Notes: a model not told the origin generated them from the sequence alone. A stretch of 33,613 nt of DNA from Hespellia stercorisuis DSM 15480 (GCF_900142165.1 NZ_FQZY01000047.1:1-33613), one strand, 5' to 3'. Positions 1 to 7,318 are shown, counted from the first letter of the stretch. Numbers and translations: made by a program.

Positions 1-311
1 AAAGAAAAAGACCAAGGTACTAAATCTAATTGACAGACTTGTGAATTACAAGGCATCAGTCTGCTTATTTATAAAGAATCTCTGTGTTCCGTTTGATAAT
101 AACCTTGCGGAACGTGATTTGCGCATGATTAAGGTTAAAACCAAGGTCTCAGGATGTTTTCGCAGTGAGGAAGGCGCACAGGAATATCTTACAATCATGA
201 GCTATATTGGGACTGCTCATAAGCATGGAATAAATGCTTTTACAGCAATCAGAGAAGCCCTTTTAGGGAATTCCGATATCATCTTTAACTAATGGAGTTC
301 TGAACAGTTAC
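1..311 (+). mobile_element. Right end of an IS66-family insertion sequence
   Basis: The window opens inside an IS66-type element. The end of its transposase gene stops at 292. About 20 bases later the sequence reads CTGAACAGTTAC, ending at 311. Read from outside inwards this end starts GTAA, which is the known terminal tetranucleotide of IS66 elements, so I place the right terminus at 311. The left part lies outside the window, so neither the partner inverted repeat nor an 8-base target duplication can be checked (the candidate flank is 312-319). Confidence 0.6.
2..292 (+). CDS. IS66 transposase (TnpC) C-terminal part, cut by window edge
   Basis: This is the last 96 codons of an IS66-family transposase, the large DDE enzyme that moves the element. 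The frame is open from base 2, so the gene begins outside the window. The diagnostic stretch is VPFDNNLAERDLRMIK, in which the glutamate of NLAERDLR is the last acidic residue of the DDE triad. It is followed by the conserved SGCFRSEEGA and the helix around IMSYIGTAHKHG. The C-terminus looks complete and the stop is a normal TAA. Whether the full element is intact cannot be said from here. Confidence 0.88.
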   Translation, partial: KKKTKVLNLIDRLVNYKASVCLFIKNLCVPFDNNLAERDLRMIKVKTKVSGCFRSEEGAQEYLTIMSYIGTAHKHGINAFTAIREALLGNSDIIFN

Positions 312-490
312 TTTATAAGTATATAATTCATTGACAAAGAAATAATAATAGCAAACTTATAACATATATTAAAAAGCAAAAATATAAGTTGAACTTTACA
401 AAAATAAGAGTATAACGAAAAATATAAGATGGATTTTACGGGATGCTTGAGCGTGTGATTCGATTTGTATCTAAAAATAAGGCAGGGAAA

Positions 491-519
491 TTGTATTTTC
501 CCCCTCAATCGGCTATACT
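491..519 (+). promoter_or_regulatory. Sigma-A-type promoter for the AAA-ATPase-like gene
   Basis: TTGTAT (491-496) and TATACT (514-519) are separated by 17 bases. Transcription would start near 526, giving a leader of about 45 bases before the ATG at 573. A small hairpin, GGGAAA with TTTCCC, overlaps the -35 region. The rest of 312-490 is AT-rich and I see no gene in it. Confidence 0.5.
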
Positions 520-572
520 GTTTGTAGATGACAGTGTAGTCGATTTTTCAGTAGTGAAAGCAGGTGCAGAAC

Positions 573-2264
573 ATGAAGAAGCCCTTAGCAATTGGCGTGG
601 ATAATTACAAAGAAATCATTAATGAAGAATATTATTATGTAGATAAAACTTTGCTGATGAAGGAACTTCTGGATAAAAAGGGAAAAGTAAGTCTTTTCAC
701 AAGACCCAGACGATTCGGTAAAACACTTGCACTCAGCATGCTGAAAACTTATTTTGAGAAAGAATATACCAGAGATGGAGTGTTAATAGATAACAGCGGA
801 TACTTTGAGGGAATGAGGATTCTGGATGCCGGAGAACGCTATGCGGATGAGATGGGTCAGTATCCGGTGATTTCTTTATCGCTTAAATCTGCAAAACAGC
901 CAGACTTTGAGACGGCTTATTTTTGTCTGAAGAATGAAATTGGAAGGGAGTTTGACCGGCATAATTATATTATTGAGTCGGATACCTTGACAGAAGAAAA
1001 GACTCGATTTCTACAAATCAGGGACCAGAAGGCAGAATATGCAATCAATGTCACTGCCCTGCAGTTTTTATCATTTTGTTTGGAAAAATTTCATCATAAA
1101 AAAGCGATTATTTTAATCGATGAATATGATGTTCCACTGGAAAATGCTTACTTCCATAATTTTTATGATCAGATGATTCATTTTATCCGTTCATTGTTTG
1201 AGTCTGCTTTAAAAACCAATGACAGCCTTCAGTTTGCGGTCATTACGGGGTGCCTTCGGATCAGCAAAGAGAGTATTTTTACAGGCTTAAATAATCTGGA
1301 AATCATCTCTATACTGAATGTGGATTATGCCGAGTATTTCGGATTTACGCAGTCGGAGATAAACGTCATACTGGATGATTACGAGTTAAATGAAAAAGAA
1401 CAAGAAGCCAAATTCTGGTATGATGGATACCTGTTTGGTAAAACTGAAGTATACAATCCATGGAGTGTAATCAATTATGTGAAAAGTGCGATGGCTGATT
1501 TTGATGCTTTTCCCAAGCCATATTGGTCCAACACCTCTTCAAATTCTATTGTGCGGGAACTGATTGAAACCGCAAACAGCGAGGCAAAACAGGAAATCGA
1601 GAACCTGATTTCTGGCGGTACGATTGAAAAACCGGTACATGAAGACATTACCTATGGGGATATTCATAAGACGCAGGATAACTTGTGGAATTTCCTTTTC
1701 TTCACTGGATATCTGAAAGCGGAAAGTCTGAGATTTATAGAAGATACAATCTATCTTACAATGAAAATACCCAATATGGAAGTGCGCTATATTTACCGTA
1801 AATTCATTCGTGAATGGTTTGATGAAAAAATCAAGGTGAGAGATTTCTCGTCTCTTTATCAGGCATTTGCAGATATAGATGAGGCGAAGATTGAAACCGA
1901 AATCCGGGACATCCTGAAAATCAGCATCAGCTATTATGACGGCAATGAGAGCTTTTATCATGGCATCATGACCGGACTTTTGCAAGGCTGGTCAAATTAC
2001 ACCATCAAATCCAACCGTGAAAGTGGTGATGGCCGCCCCGATCTGGTTTTGATTCCACTGGATGAGCGGGATCCGCTATATATTTTAGAATTTAAATATA
2101 CGAAGGTCTTCACAGAGATGGATGCGGGGTGTCAAAAAGCGCTGCAGCAGATCGAGGATCAGAATTATGCAGAAGAATTTCTGAATGAGGGGTACCTGAA
2201 TATCCGGAAGCTTGGAATCTGCTTTTGTAAGAAGAGTTGTCGGGTGAAAAGCTGTCATATATAG
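573..2264 (+). CDS. AAA-ATPase-like / PD-(D/E)XK nuclease family protein (DUF1703 type)
   Basis: This 563-residue protein belongs to the abundant AAA-ATPase_like + PDDEXK_9 family of gut Firmicutes and Bacteroidetes. The cellular role of that family is not settled. The N-terminus (IGVDNYKEIINEEYYYVDKT) is family-typical. A P-loop TRPRRFGKT lies at about 43-51, and a Walker B-like IDEYD has its acidic pair at D183-E184. The C-terminal nuclease-like fold shows GRPDLVL with D490, then ILEFKY with E506 and K508, so the D...ExK core is present. I chose ATG 573 over the in-frame GTG at 564 because an AGG-rich ribosome site lies about 8 bases upstream of 573. The gene has its own promoter and sits between two IS66 remnants, which suggests it travelled with mobile DNA. 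Function is inferred from family only. Confidence 0.85.
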   Translation: MKKPLAIGVDNYKEIINEEYYYVDKTLLMKELLDKKGKVSLFTRPRRFGKTLALSMLKTYFEKEYTRDGVLIDNSGYFEGMRILDAGERYADEMGQYPVISLSLKSAKQPDFETAYFCLKNEIGREFDRHNYIIESDTLTEEKTRFLQIRDQKAEYAINVTALQFLSFCLEKFHHKKAIILIDEYDVPLENAYFHNFYDQMIHFIRSLFESALKTNDSLQFAVITGCLRISKESIFTGLNNLEIISILNVDYAEYFGFTQSEINVILDDYELNEKEQEAKFWYDGYLFGKTEVYNPWSVINYVKSAMADFDAFPKPYWSNTSSNSIVRELIETANSEAKQEIENLISGGTIEKPVHEDITYGDIHKTQDNLWNFLFFTGYLKAESLRFIEDTIYLTMKIPNMEVRYIYRKFIREWFDEKIKVRDFSSLYQAFADIDEAKIETEIRDILKISISYYDGNESFYHGIMTGLLQGWSNYTIKSNRESGDGRPDLVLIPLDERDPLYILEFKYTKVFTEMDAGCQKALQQIEDQNYAEEFLNEGYLNIRKLGICFCKKSCRVKSCHI

Positions 2265-2320
2265 CATTTTTTGCATGTGAAGATGGTTTCCTGACAGCAT
2301 CTACACTAGCAACAACCCAG

Positions 2321-2461
2321 CTGCAAGAATGGGCAACTCAGATCCGGGAATGTCAAAACAGAATTCCTGGAACATCTGTAAAAGAATGGTGTGAGCAGCA
2401 TGGATTAAACGTGGCGAATTATTACTATCGCCTTCGTGAAGTGCGTAAGGCCTGCTTATGA
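2321..2461 (+). pseudogene. IS66 TnpA (OrfA) N-terminal remnant
   Basis: The frame encodes an N-terminal TnpA-like motif: about 10 residues resembling WATQIRECQNR, then the hallmark SVKEWCEQHGLNVANYYYRL and RKACL, followed at once by a stop. Full IS66 TnpA proteins continue well beyond this point, so this is a truncated scrap. It is in the same orientation as the tnpC end at the left edge. Because tnpA is the first gene of IS66, this marks the beginning of a second, mostly lost element. The frame runs upstream into the ATPase gene without a convincing start, and no left terminal repeat is visible. Confidence 0.7.
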
Positions 2462-2518
2462 TTTATTCTTTAGTGCGTATTTTATTCTTAAAAAATGAAA
2501 AATAGATTTTGATTTCAA

Positions 2519-2546
2519 GGCTACCGGTTGATTGGTAGTCTTTTTT
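2519..2546 (+). terminator. Rho-independent terminator
   Basis: GGCTACC (2519-2525) pairs with GGTAGTC (2534-2540) with one G-T pair and a short loop, followed directly by six T residues. It closes transcription coming from the ATPase gene and the tnpA remnant and insulates the next promoter. Confidence 0.75.
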
Positions 2547-2549
2547 GCA

Positions 2550-2578
2550 TTGGCATGCTACTTCAAGTAGCGTAAAAT
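2550..2578 (+). promoter_or_regulatory. Promoter with palindromic operator filling its spacer
   Basis: TTGGCA (2550-2555) and TAAAAT (2573-2578) are 17 bases apart. The spacer holds a perfect 15-base palindrome GCTACTTCAAGTAGC (2557-2571; 7-base arms around one central base). A palindrome exactly between -35 and -10 is a classical place for a repressor to bind. The promoter would drive the small frame at 2616 and read into the ATPase/TOPRIM pair. No repressor gene with an obvious helix-turn-helix is visible next to it. Confidence 0.5.
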
Positions 2579-2615
2579 GATATATGTAGTTGGTAGAATA
2601 TAGAATTCCATCATT

Positions 2616-2765
2616 ATGGCGATACCAGAAGAAATAATCGCTAAATTAAGTAAAGCGAAAACGGATGAGGAACTGATTGAAATGATTAACTGTCTGACGG
2701 ATGAGGATAAGAGAGAGGTACTTCTTAACTTGGTACGAAAAGCTCAATTGGAAAATAGATTTTGA
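2616..2765 (+). CDS. Small hypothetical protein (49 aa) ahead of the defence-like pair
   Basis: An ATG at 2616 opens a 49-codon frame ending TGA at 2763-2765. The product starts MAIPEEIIAKLSKAKTDEEL and ends LLNLVRKAQLENRF. It is charged, probably all-helical, with no signal or membrane segment. I do not recognise a family. No good ribosome site precedes the ATG, and translation would depend on the operator-bearing promoter just upstream. It could be a small regulator of the downstream pair or the head of a decayed gene. Directly after it, TTTTGATA (2760-2767) and TATCAAAA (2783-2790) form an inverted repeat. Confidence 0.4.
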   Translation: MAIPEEIIAKLSKAKTDEELIEMINCLTDEDKREVLLNLVRKAQLENRF

Positions 2766-2804
2766 TAGGAAAGCATCTAGCTTATCAAAAGATAAACAAA
2801 AAAG

Positions 2805-2833
2805 TTGTTTAAATCCTGAATTTGGGTTATACT
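2805..2833 (+). promoter_or_regulatory. Second promoter directly before the ATPase gene
   Basis: TTGTTT (2805-2810) and TATACT (2828-2833) are separated by 17 bases. The expected start point would fall around 2840, only about 15 bases ahead of the ATG at 2854 with GGAGG at 2842-2846, so the leader would be very short. Confidence 0.4.
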
Positions 2834-2853
2834 ATGAATATGGAGGTAGCAAA

Positions 2854-3972
2854 ATGAAATTATTGAGAGTAAAAGCAAGTAACTTTAAGAACTGTGATGA
2901 TAATTTTGCCATAGACATGGTTGCAAAATCCAAAAAGACATCTGAGGACAAAGAATATGAATTGCAGGAAATCGCAGATGATCTGTATGTGTATAATACC
3001 TTGGCTTTTGTAGGGAAAAATGCATCAGGTAAAACAACAGCAATAGAACTCCTTGATTGCTGCTATTCAATTTTGGGTGATTTTAGACTTGAAAATAAGC
3101 ATTATGATTATGAAAATATTCGACTGGAGATTATATTTTTCCATGAGGGATTTTTATATTGCTATAGAACAGTGCTTAAATCAGATACAACATTAGGCAA
3201 TAAGGCAACGTTCACAGAAGAAGTAATACTAAAGAAAAAATATTTCAAGTCTAATATCAAGGATATTTATAACACGGATGAGTATGAAAAACTTGATAAA
3301 ACAGGTGATTTGCCGGAAGATACATCAAATATCTTTTTTGTATTAAAGAAAAAAGCTACCCGTGCTCTGTATTTTGACTGTGAGGGCGAGGGAGTAGATA
3401 CTTATCAGCTCTTATTTAAGGCATTGAAGAATTATAAGATTTCGATGGATACCTTGTCTGTTATCATTCAAATATTTGATGAGAACATCATTAATTTGAA
3501 AATGATTGATGAGCATAATTATAAAGTAACGTATAAAGAGGCTGAGAAGATGCTTTCTGATAAAGAGTTGATCTATATTATGTCTAGTGGTACGACAAAG
3601 GGTATGTTCTTATACACATTGGTAGTAGCATCGCTTCAGCAGGGATTTGATTTATTGATTGATGAGATAGAAAATCATTTTCATAAAACACTTGTGGAGA
3701 ATTTGATTAGTTTGTATAAAGATAAGTCAGTAAACAAGCATAATGCCTCTTTAATTTTTACAACGCATTATTGTGAAGTCTTAGATTTATTTAATCGAAG
3801 AGACAATATTTGGATTTCAAAATCAGGAGAAAAGGTATATTTGAGCAATATGTATGATGATTTTGATGTACGCACAGAGCTACTAAAAAGCAAGCAGTTC
3901 TATAACAATACCTTTCAGACGGCAGTAAATTACGATGAACTTATGAATCTAAAGAGGAAGTTGATGCGATGA
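2854..3972 (+). CDS. AAA (AAA_21/AAA_15-like) ATPase of a putative abortive-infection pair
   Basis: This 372-residue SMC/ABC-like ATPase belongs with the large subunits of AriA (PARIS), AbiLi, RloA and OLD-type defence systems. It starts LLRVKASNFKN, the usual beta strand of these proteins. The P-loop GKNASGKTT spans 54-62. An ABC-like signature MSSGTTKG has its SSG at 244-246, and the Walker B LLIDEIENHFH has D270-E271. The switch histidine sits in FTTHY at H305. The ATG at 2854 is chosen because of the GGAGG seven bases upstream and because homology begins here; the in-frame extension back to 2701 lacks these. The stop overlaps the start of the next gene by four bases (ATGA), which implies translational coupling. 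The known systems sense phage proteins and release or activate the partner nuclease; here that role is inferred. Confidence 0.82.
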   Translation: MKLLRVKASNFKNCDDNFAIDMVAKSKKTSEDKEYELQEIADDLYVYNTLAFVGKNASGKTTAIELLDCCYSILGDFRLENKHYDYENIRLEIIFFHEGFLYCYRTVLKSDTTLGNKATFTEEVILKKKYFKSNIKDIYNTDEYEKLDKTGDLPEDTSNIFFVLKKKATRALYFDCEGEGVDTYQLLFKALKNYKISMDTLSVIIQIFDENIINLKMIDEHNYKVTYKEAEKMLSDKELIYIMSSGTTKGMFLYTLVVASLQQGFDLLIDEIENHFHKTLVENLISLYKDKSVNKHNASLIFTTHYCEVLDLFNRRDNIWISKSGEKVYLSNMYDDFDVRTELLKSKQFYNNTFQTAVNYDELMNLKRKLMR

Positions 3973-4517
3973 AATTACTAATTATGTGCGAAGGACCCAA
4001 TGAGTTGGCGATTATGCGAATTCTATTGAGAAACAATCTCCTGGCTTTCTCCGAAGATGATTTACTGAACTTGGTTCCTTATCATGCAAGACAAATCAAG
4101 AAATCTGCAGCAGTACAGACTGCTTTGAATTTATATCCGGGAGAAGTGAAAATTCTGCGAGTTGGAGATGGCTTAAATGAGAAACTTGTCATTCCAAAGG
4201 AATATGAAGAAAGGGTGATTGGTATAGAAAAGTATTGTACGAAACCTGAATTGGAAATGCTGTTAATTATTGCAGAAAAACAGTTTGTTGATTATGAAAA
4301 AGTAAAATCATCTATGAAACCAAAAATTTTTGCAAAGAATAACGTCAAATGTGGTCGCAAAAAATATGACAATAGTACATCATTTTATATGGATTACTTT
4401 GGTACAAATCCTGATGTACTTGTAATGGCAATCAAGGAATACAAAAGACTAAAAGGATCACATAAAAAAGATGAATTCTATCTGGCAGATTTGCTGAAGC
4501 CAGATACAATTTCTTAG
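3969..4517 (+). CDS. TOPRIM/RloB (DUF4276-like) putative effector partner
   Basis: This 182-residue protein begins KLLIMCEGPNELAIMRILL, the shape of a TOPRIM first motif (strand, then the conserved glutamate of EGxxE). A later ILRVGDG could supply the second acidic cluster, and TKPELEMLLII resembles the PxFExWLLL helix of RloB/AbiLii proteins. The C-terminus is basic (KCGRKKYD). It overlaps the upstream ATPase gene by ATGA, so the two are made together. In PARIS, AbiL and RloAB systems the small TOPRIM-type protein is the toxic effector held in check by the ATPase. The DxD motif is not clear, so nuclease activity is uncertain, and I would not name a specific system. Confidence 0.65.
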   Translation: MKLLIMCEGPNELAIMRILLRNNLLAFSEDDLLNLVPYHARQIKKSAAVQTALNLYPGEVKILRVGDGLNEKLVIPKEYEERVIGIEKYCTKPELEMLLIIAEKQFVDYEKVKSSMKPKIFAKNNVKCGRKKYDNSTSFYMDYFGTNPDVLVMAIKEYKRLKGSHKKDEFYLADLLKPDTIS

Positions 4518-4550
4518 GAGAAAAGAGTATTGTATAAGAAAAATAAGAGG

Positions 4551-4591
4551 TGCGTTTTTTGTTCCTGTCTTGACAAACGCATAGGAACAAA
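4551..4591 (+). other. Two interlocking inverted repeats after the ATPase/TOPRIM pair
   Basis: TGCGTTT (4551-4557) is complementary to AAACGCA (4575-4581), and TTTGTTCCT (4558-4566) to AGGAACAAA (4583-4591). The two stems are interleaved in pseudoknot order. The connecting loops are 0, 8 and 1 bases, too short for both stems to form fully together, so they are more likely alternative hairpins. The second could act as a weak terminator. Function unknown. Confidence 0.4.
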
Positions 4592-4658
4592 AAGAAGGAA
4601 CATAAAAATTAAATAACATAAAAGCAATTCCATCGCGCTGATTTGTAAAAATAGTGAA

Positions 4659-4687
4659 TTGATTAAAACCGGCGCAGATGATAATAT
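4659..4687 (+). promoter_or_regulatory. Promoter of glmS
   Basis: TTGATT (4659-4664) and TAATAT (4682-4687) are separated by 17 bases and lie about 90 bases before the glmS ATG. The leader that follows is short and AT-rich. I searched it by eye for the conserved core of a glmS ribozyme and saw none. Confidence 0.55.
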
Positions 4688-4775
4688 AGTAACAACCAGA
4701 CAGAATCAAAATTGCCATGCGGAATATAATGGTAATTTGGAACACAAAATCTAAGGACAAAGAGGTAAATATATT

Positions 4776-6614
4776 ATGTGTGGAATAGTAGGATACGTGG
4801 GGGGCAATCAGGCAGCCCCAATATTATTATCAGGATTATCAAAATTAGAATACCGGGGTTATGACTCAGCTGGAATCGCTGTCCGTAATCCGGATACGGA
4901 AAAAATTGAGATTGTAAAGACGAAAGGACGTCTTTTGCCTTTGATCGAAAAGACAGACGAGGGACATGCGGTACCGGGAACCTGTGGAATTGGACATACC
5001 CGCTGGGCTACCCATGGAGAACCATCTGAGCTCAATGCCCATCCGCACTGCACGGAAGATCAGTCTGTTGTTCTCGTGCATAACGGTATTATCGAAAACT
5101 ACCAGGAGTTAAAAGACAAGCTTGTCAAGACCGGCTATACATTTTATTCGGAGACAGACACCGAAGTTGCAACGAAGCTGATCGATTACTATTTCAAAAA
5201 AACAGGTTCTCCGCTGGAGGCCATTTCCAGAACCATGCTCCGTGTCAGAGGCTCCTATGCATTTGGCATTATGTTCCATGATTTCCCGGGAAAGGTGTTC
5301 GCTGCCAGAAAAGACAGCCCATTGATCATCGGTAAGAACGAGACGGGGTCTCTGATCGCATCGGACGTTCCGGCGATTCTTGACAGTACAAGAAATGTAT
5401 TTTATATCGGCAACATGGAGATCGCGGAGCTGTCACAGAATGAGATCCATTTCTACAACATTGACCGGGAAGAGATCGAGAAAGAGATGGTAGAGATCAA
5501 GTGGGATGCAGAGGCAGCGGAAAAAGGCGGCTATGAGCATTTCATGCTGAAGGAGATCCACGAGCAGCCGAAGGCAGTGCAGGATACCATCGCGGCGTAT
5601 GTGAAGGATGGCGCAATTGATTTCTCGGAAGTTGGTTTGACAGATGAGGTGCTGCAGTCTCTGGAACGTATTTACATTGTGGCGTGCGGTTCGGCTTATC
5701 ATGTGGGAATGGTTGCGAAGTATGTGCTGGAGGATCTGGCGCACATACCGGTTGAAATAGACTTGGCATCGGAATTTCGTTACCGCAACCCGTATCTGGC
5801 GAAAAATTCACTGGTAATGGTCATTTCCCAGTCCGGGGAGACTGCGGATAGCCTTGCGGCGCTCCGTCTGGCCAAGGATCGGAATGTGCCGACGCTTGGC
5901 GTGGTAAATGTGGTTGGATCAAGCATTGCGAGAGAGAGCGATTACGTGCTCTATACCTATGCGGGACCGGAGATCTCTGTGGCAACGACCAAGGCTTACA
6001 GTACACAGCTGATCGCGACATATCTGATAGCAATTCAGGGAGCGAAGGTGAAGGGAATTATCGACGAAGCGCGTTACGATGCGCTGCTGAAGGAGCTGAA
6101 TACTCTTCCTGAGAAGATTCAGAAGGCTCTGGATGACAAAGAGAGAATGCAGTGGTTTGCAAGCAAGTATGCCAATGCAAAAGACATTTTCTTCATCGGC
6201 CGTGGAATCGATTATGCGATCAGTATGGAAGGCAGCCTGAAGATGAAGGAGATCAGCTATGTGCACTCTGAGGCTTATGCGGCCGGAGAACTCAAGCATG
6301 GAACGATCAGTCTGATCGAGGACGGGACGCTGGTTGTCGGTGTTCTGACGCAGAAGGAGTTGTTTGAGAAGACGGTCAGCAATATGGTTGAGGTCAGAAG
6401 CCGTGGGGCATATCTCATGGGATTGACGAATTATGGAAATTACAGCGTGGAGGACACGGCGGACTTCTCCGTATATGTGCCGAAGACGGAGCAGTATTTT
6501 GCGACCAGTCTTGCGATTATCCCGCTGCAGCTGATGGGATATTATGTGAGCGTAGCGAAAGGCCTGGATGTGGATAAGCCGAGGAATCTGGCGAAGTCGG
6601 TTACGGTAGAATAG
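4776..6614 (+). CDS. glmS: Glutamine--fructose-6-phosphate aminotransferase (isomerizing)
   Basis: This enzyme makes glucosamine-6-phosphate from fructose-6-phosphate and glutamine, the first committed step to UDP-GlcNAc for peptidoglycan and other wall polymers; it is cytoplasmic. The 612 residues match the usual 600-610. The N-terminal glutaminase domain starts MCGIVGYVG, with Cys2 as nucleophile after Met removal, followed by EYRGYDSAGIA and GIGHTRWATHG. Two SIS sugar-isomerase domains follow, with IVACGSAYHVG and SQSGETADS near 300-350. HSEAYAAGELKHG lies near 500, and the canonical end is LAKSVTVE. The start has an AGAGG ribosome site 11 bases upstream. The gene stands alone with its own promoter and a long inverted repeat after it. 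Confidence 0.97.
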   Translation: MCGIVGYVGGNQAAPILLSGLSKLEYRGYDSAGIAVRNPDTEKIEIVKTKGRLLPLIEKTDEGHAVPGTCGIGHTRWATHGEPSELNAHPHCTEDQSVVLVHNGIIENYQELKDKLVKTGYTFYSETDTEVATKLIDYYFKKTGSPLEAISRTMLRVRGSYAFGIMFHDFPGKVFAARKDSPLIIGKNETGSLIASDVPAILDSTRNVFYIGNMEIAELSQNEIHFYNIDREEIEKEMVEIKWDAEAAEKGGYEHFMLKEIHEQPKAVQDTIAAYVKDGAIDFSEVGLTDEVLQSLERIYIVACGSAYHVGMVAKYVLEDLAHIPVEIDLASEFRYRNPYLAKNSLVMVISQSGETADSLAALRLAKDRNVPTLGVVNVVGSSIARESDYVLYTYAGPEISVATTKAYSTQLIATYLIAIQGAKVKGIIDEARYDALLKELNTLPEKIQKALDDKERMQWFASKYANAKDIFFIGRGIDYAISMEGSLKMKEISYVHSEAYAAGELKHGTISLIEDGTLVVGVLTQKELFEKTVSNMVEVRSRGAYLMGLTNYGNYSVEDTADFSVYVPKTEQYFATSLAIIPLQLMGYYVSVAKGLDVDKPRNLAKSVTVE

Positions 6615-6665
6615 GATAGAAGAGATTAGTGCCGCAGCATTAGGACGGCATGAAGGCTGAAATAG

Positions 6666-6736
6666 AAATAGCCGGTTTATTTGAACTGTTATGTAGATGG
6701 TAAGGTATCTATAGCGGTTCGATAAACCGGCTATTT
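6666..6736 (+). terminator. Long inverted repeat after glmS, probable terminator
   Basis: AAATAGCCGGTTTAT (6666-6680) is perfectly complementary to 6722-6736, a 15-base stem. Inside it GAAC/GTTC and TAGAT/ATCTA can pair further, giving one long structured arm. The T-run after it is only four bases, so it may be a weak terminator, a processing site or the trace of a small mobile repeat. Confidence 0.45.
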
Positions 6737-6780
6737 TAAACCCGTTTTTGGAGAATCAATCGGACAGTCATAATGAAATA

Positions 6781-6844
6781 GCGTTTTTCCAGAAATTCTG
6801 AAATACTCAAGGTATTTCTTATACCAGTCCGGTTGTGAAAACGC
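6781..6844 (+). other. Branched RNA-like fold in the glmS downstream gap
   Basis: GCGTTTT (6781-6787) pairs with AAAACGC (6838-6844) and encloses a second perfect stem, GAAATAC (6800-6806) with GTATTTC (6812-6818). A small ACC/GGT helix (6823-6825, 6831-6833) is also enclosed. This nested layout suggests a folded RNA or a miniature element rather than random sequence. No known RNA class recognised. Confidence 0.35.
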
Positions 6845-7155
6845 CCGTATTAAAAGGGAAACGTGTCAATTCATTGTCCTTGCTATAAAAAAATCATTAT
6901 GATAAAATGAAATCAAGAGAAATCAAGAAAAATACTCGATGTTGTATTTCATATAATTCTGGAAAATGGAACTGGGGACAGGGATTGCAGAAACAGAATG
7001 GAGAGCAGCTTTGAACAGGAACAAAGAATTATACAATACGGAAAACTGCAGAGAGGGGTTTTGCTGTTTATATGATTTTGAGGAAGAGGATTAAAATCCT
7101 CGGCTGAATAGTAAATAGAAACAAATTGCAGACAAACAGGATACTCACGAAAATT
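6845..7155. other. AT-rich intergenic stretch without a gene
   Basis: No frame here has a ribosome site or family features. A promoter-like pair, TTGCTA (6880-6885) and TAAAAT (6903-6908) with 17 bases between, points rightwards. It may add a second, distant start for the hybrid kinase gene or produce a non-coding transcript. Confidence 0.35.
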
Positions 7156-7186
7156 TTGTGAAAAAATACGAAAAATGATATATAAT
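7156..7186 (+). promoter_or_regulatory. Promoter of the HD-GYP hybrid kinase gene
   Basis: TTGTGA (7156-7161) and TATAAT (7181-7186) are 19 bases apart, slightly long; the -10 box is perfect. The start point near 7193 gives a leader of about 125 bases, most of which is structured. Confidence 0.5.
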
Positions 7187-7228
7187 AAAAGAACAGATAT
7201 TTCCCCACAACTTGTACTAAGGAAGAAT

Positions 7229-7314
7229 CCGGCGAGCCGGTAGGATACCCTGGTACCCACGCAGTGCGCATCTGAACAGCGTTCAGATTCTCGTGTGCAC
7301 TGCTCCAGAGGAGC
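7229..7314 (+). other. Structured 5' leader with sequestered ribosome site
   Basis: Three features follow one another. CCGG/CCGG (7229-7240) forms a small GC hairpin. A long arm pairs CAGTGCGCA (7262-7270) with TGTGCACTG (7294-7302, one wobble) and, inside it, TCTGAAC (7271-7277) with GTTCAGA (7281-7287). Then CTCC-AGA-GGAG (7303-7313) hides the Shine-Dalgarno itself. The arrangement suggests control of translation, such as a riboswitch, thermosensor or protein-bound leader. GGTAGGATACC recalls part of a cyclic-di-GMP riboswitch, but the rest of that consensus is absent. Confidence 0.45.
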
Positions 7315-7318
7315 GAAA

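Noticed and set aside
4551-4591. True H-type pseudoknot
   Set aside because: Connecting loops of 0 and 1 base cannot span stems of 9 and 7 base pairs, so both stems cannot form fully together.
7229-7260. Cyclic-di-GMP-I riboswitch suggested by GGTAGGATACC upstream of an HD-GYP gene
   Set aside because: Only this short piece resembles the consensus; the first paired arm and the conserved A-rich joining strand are missing.
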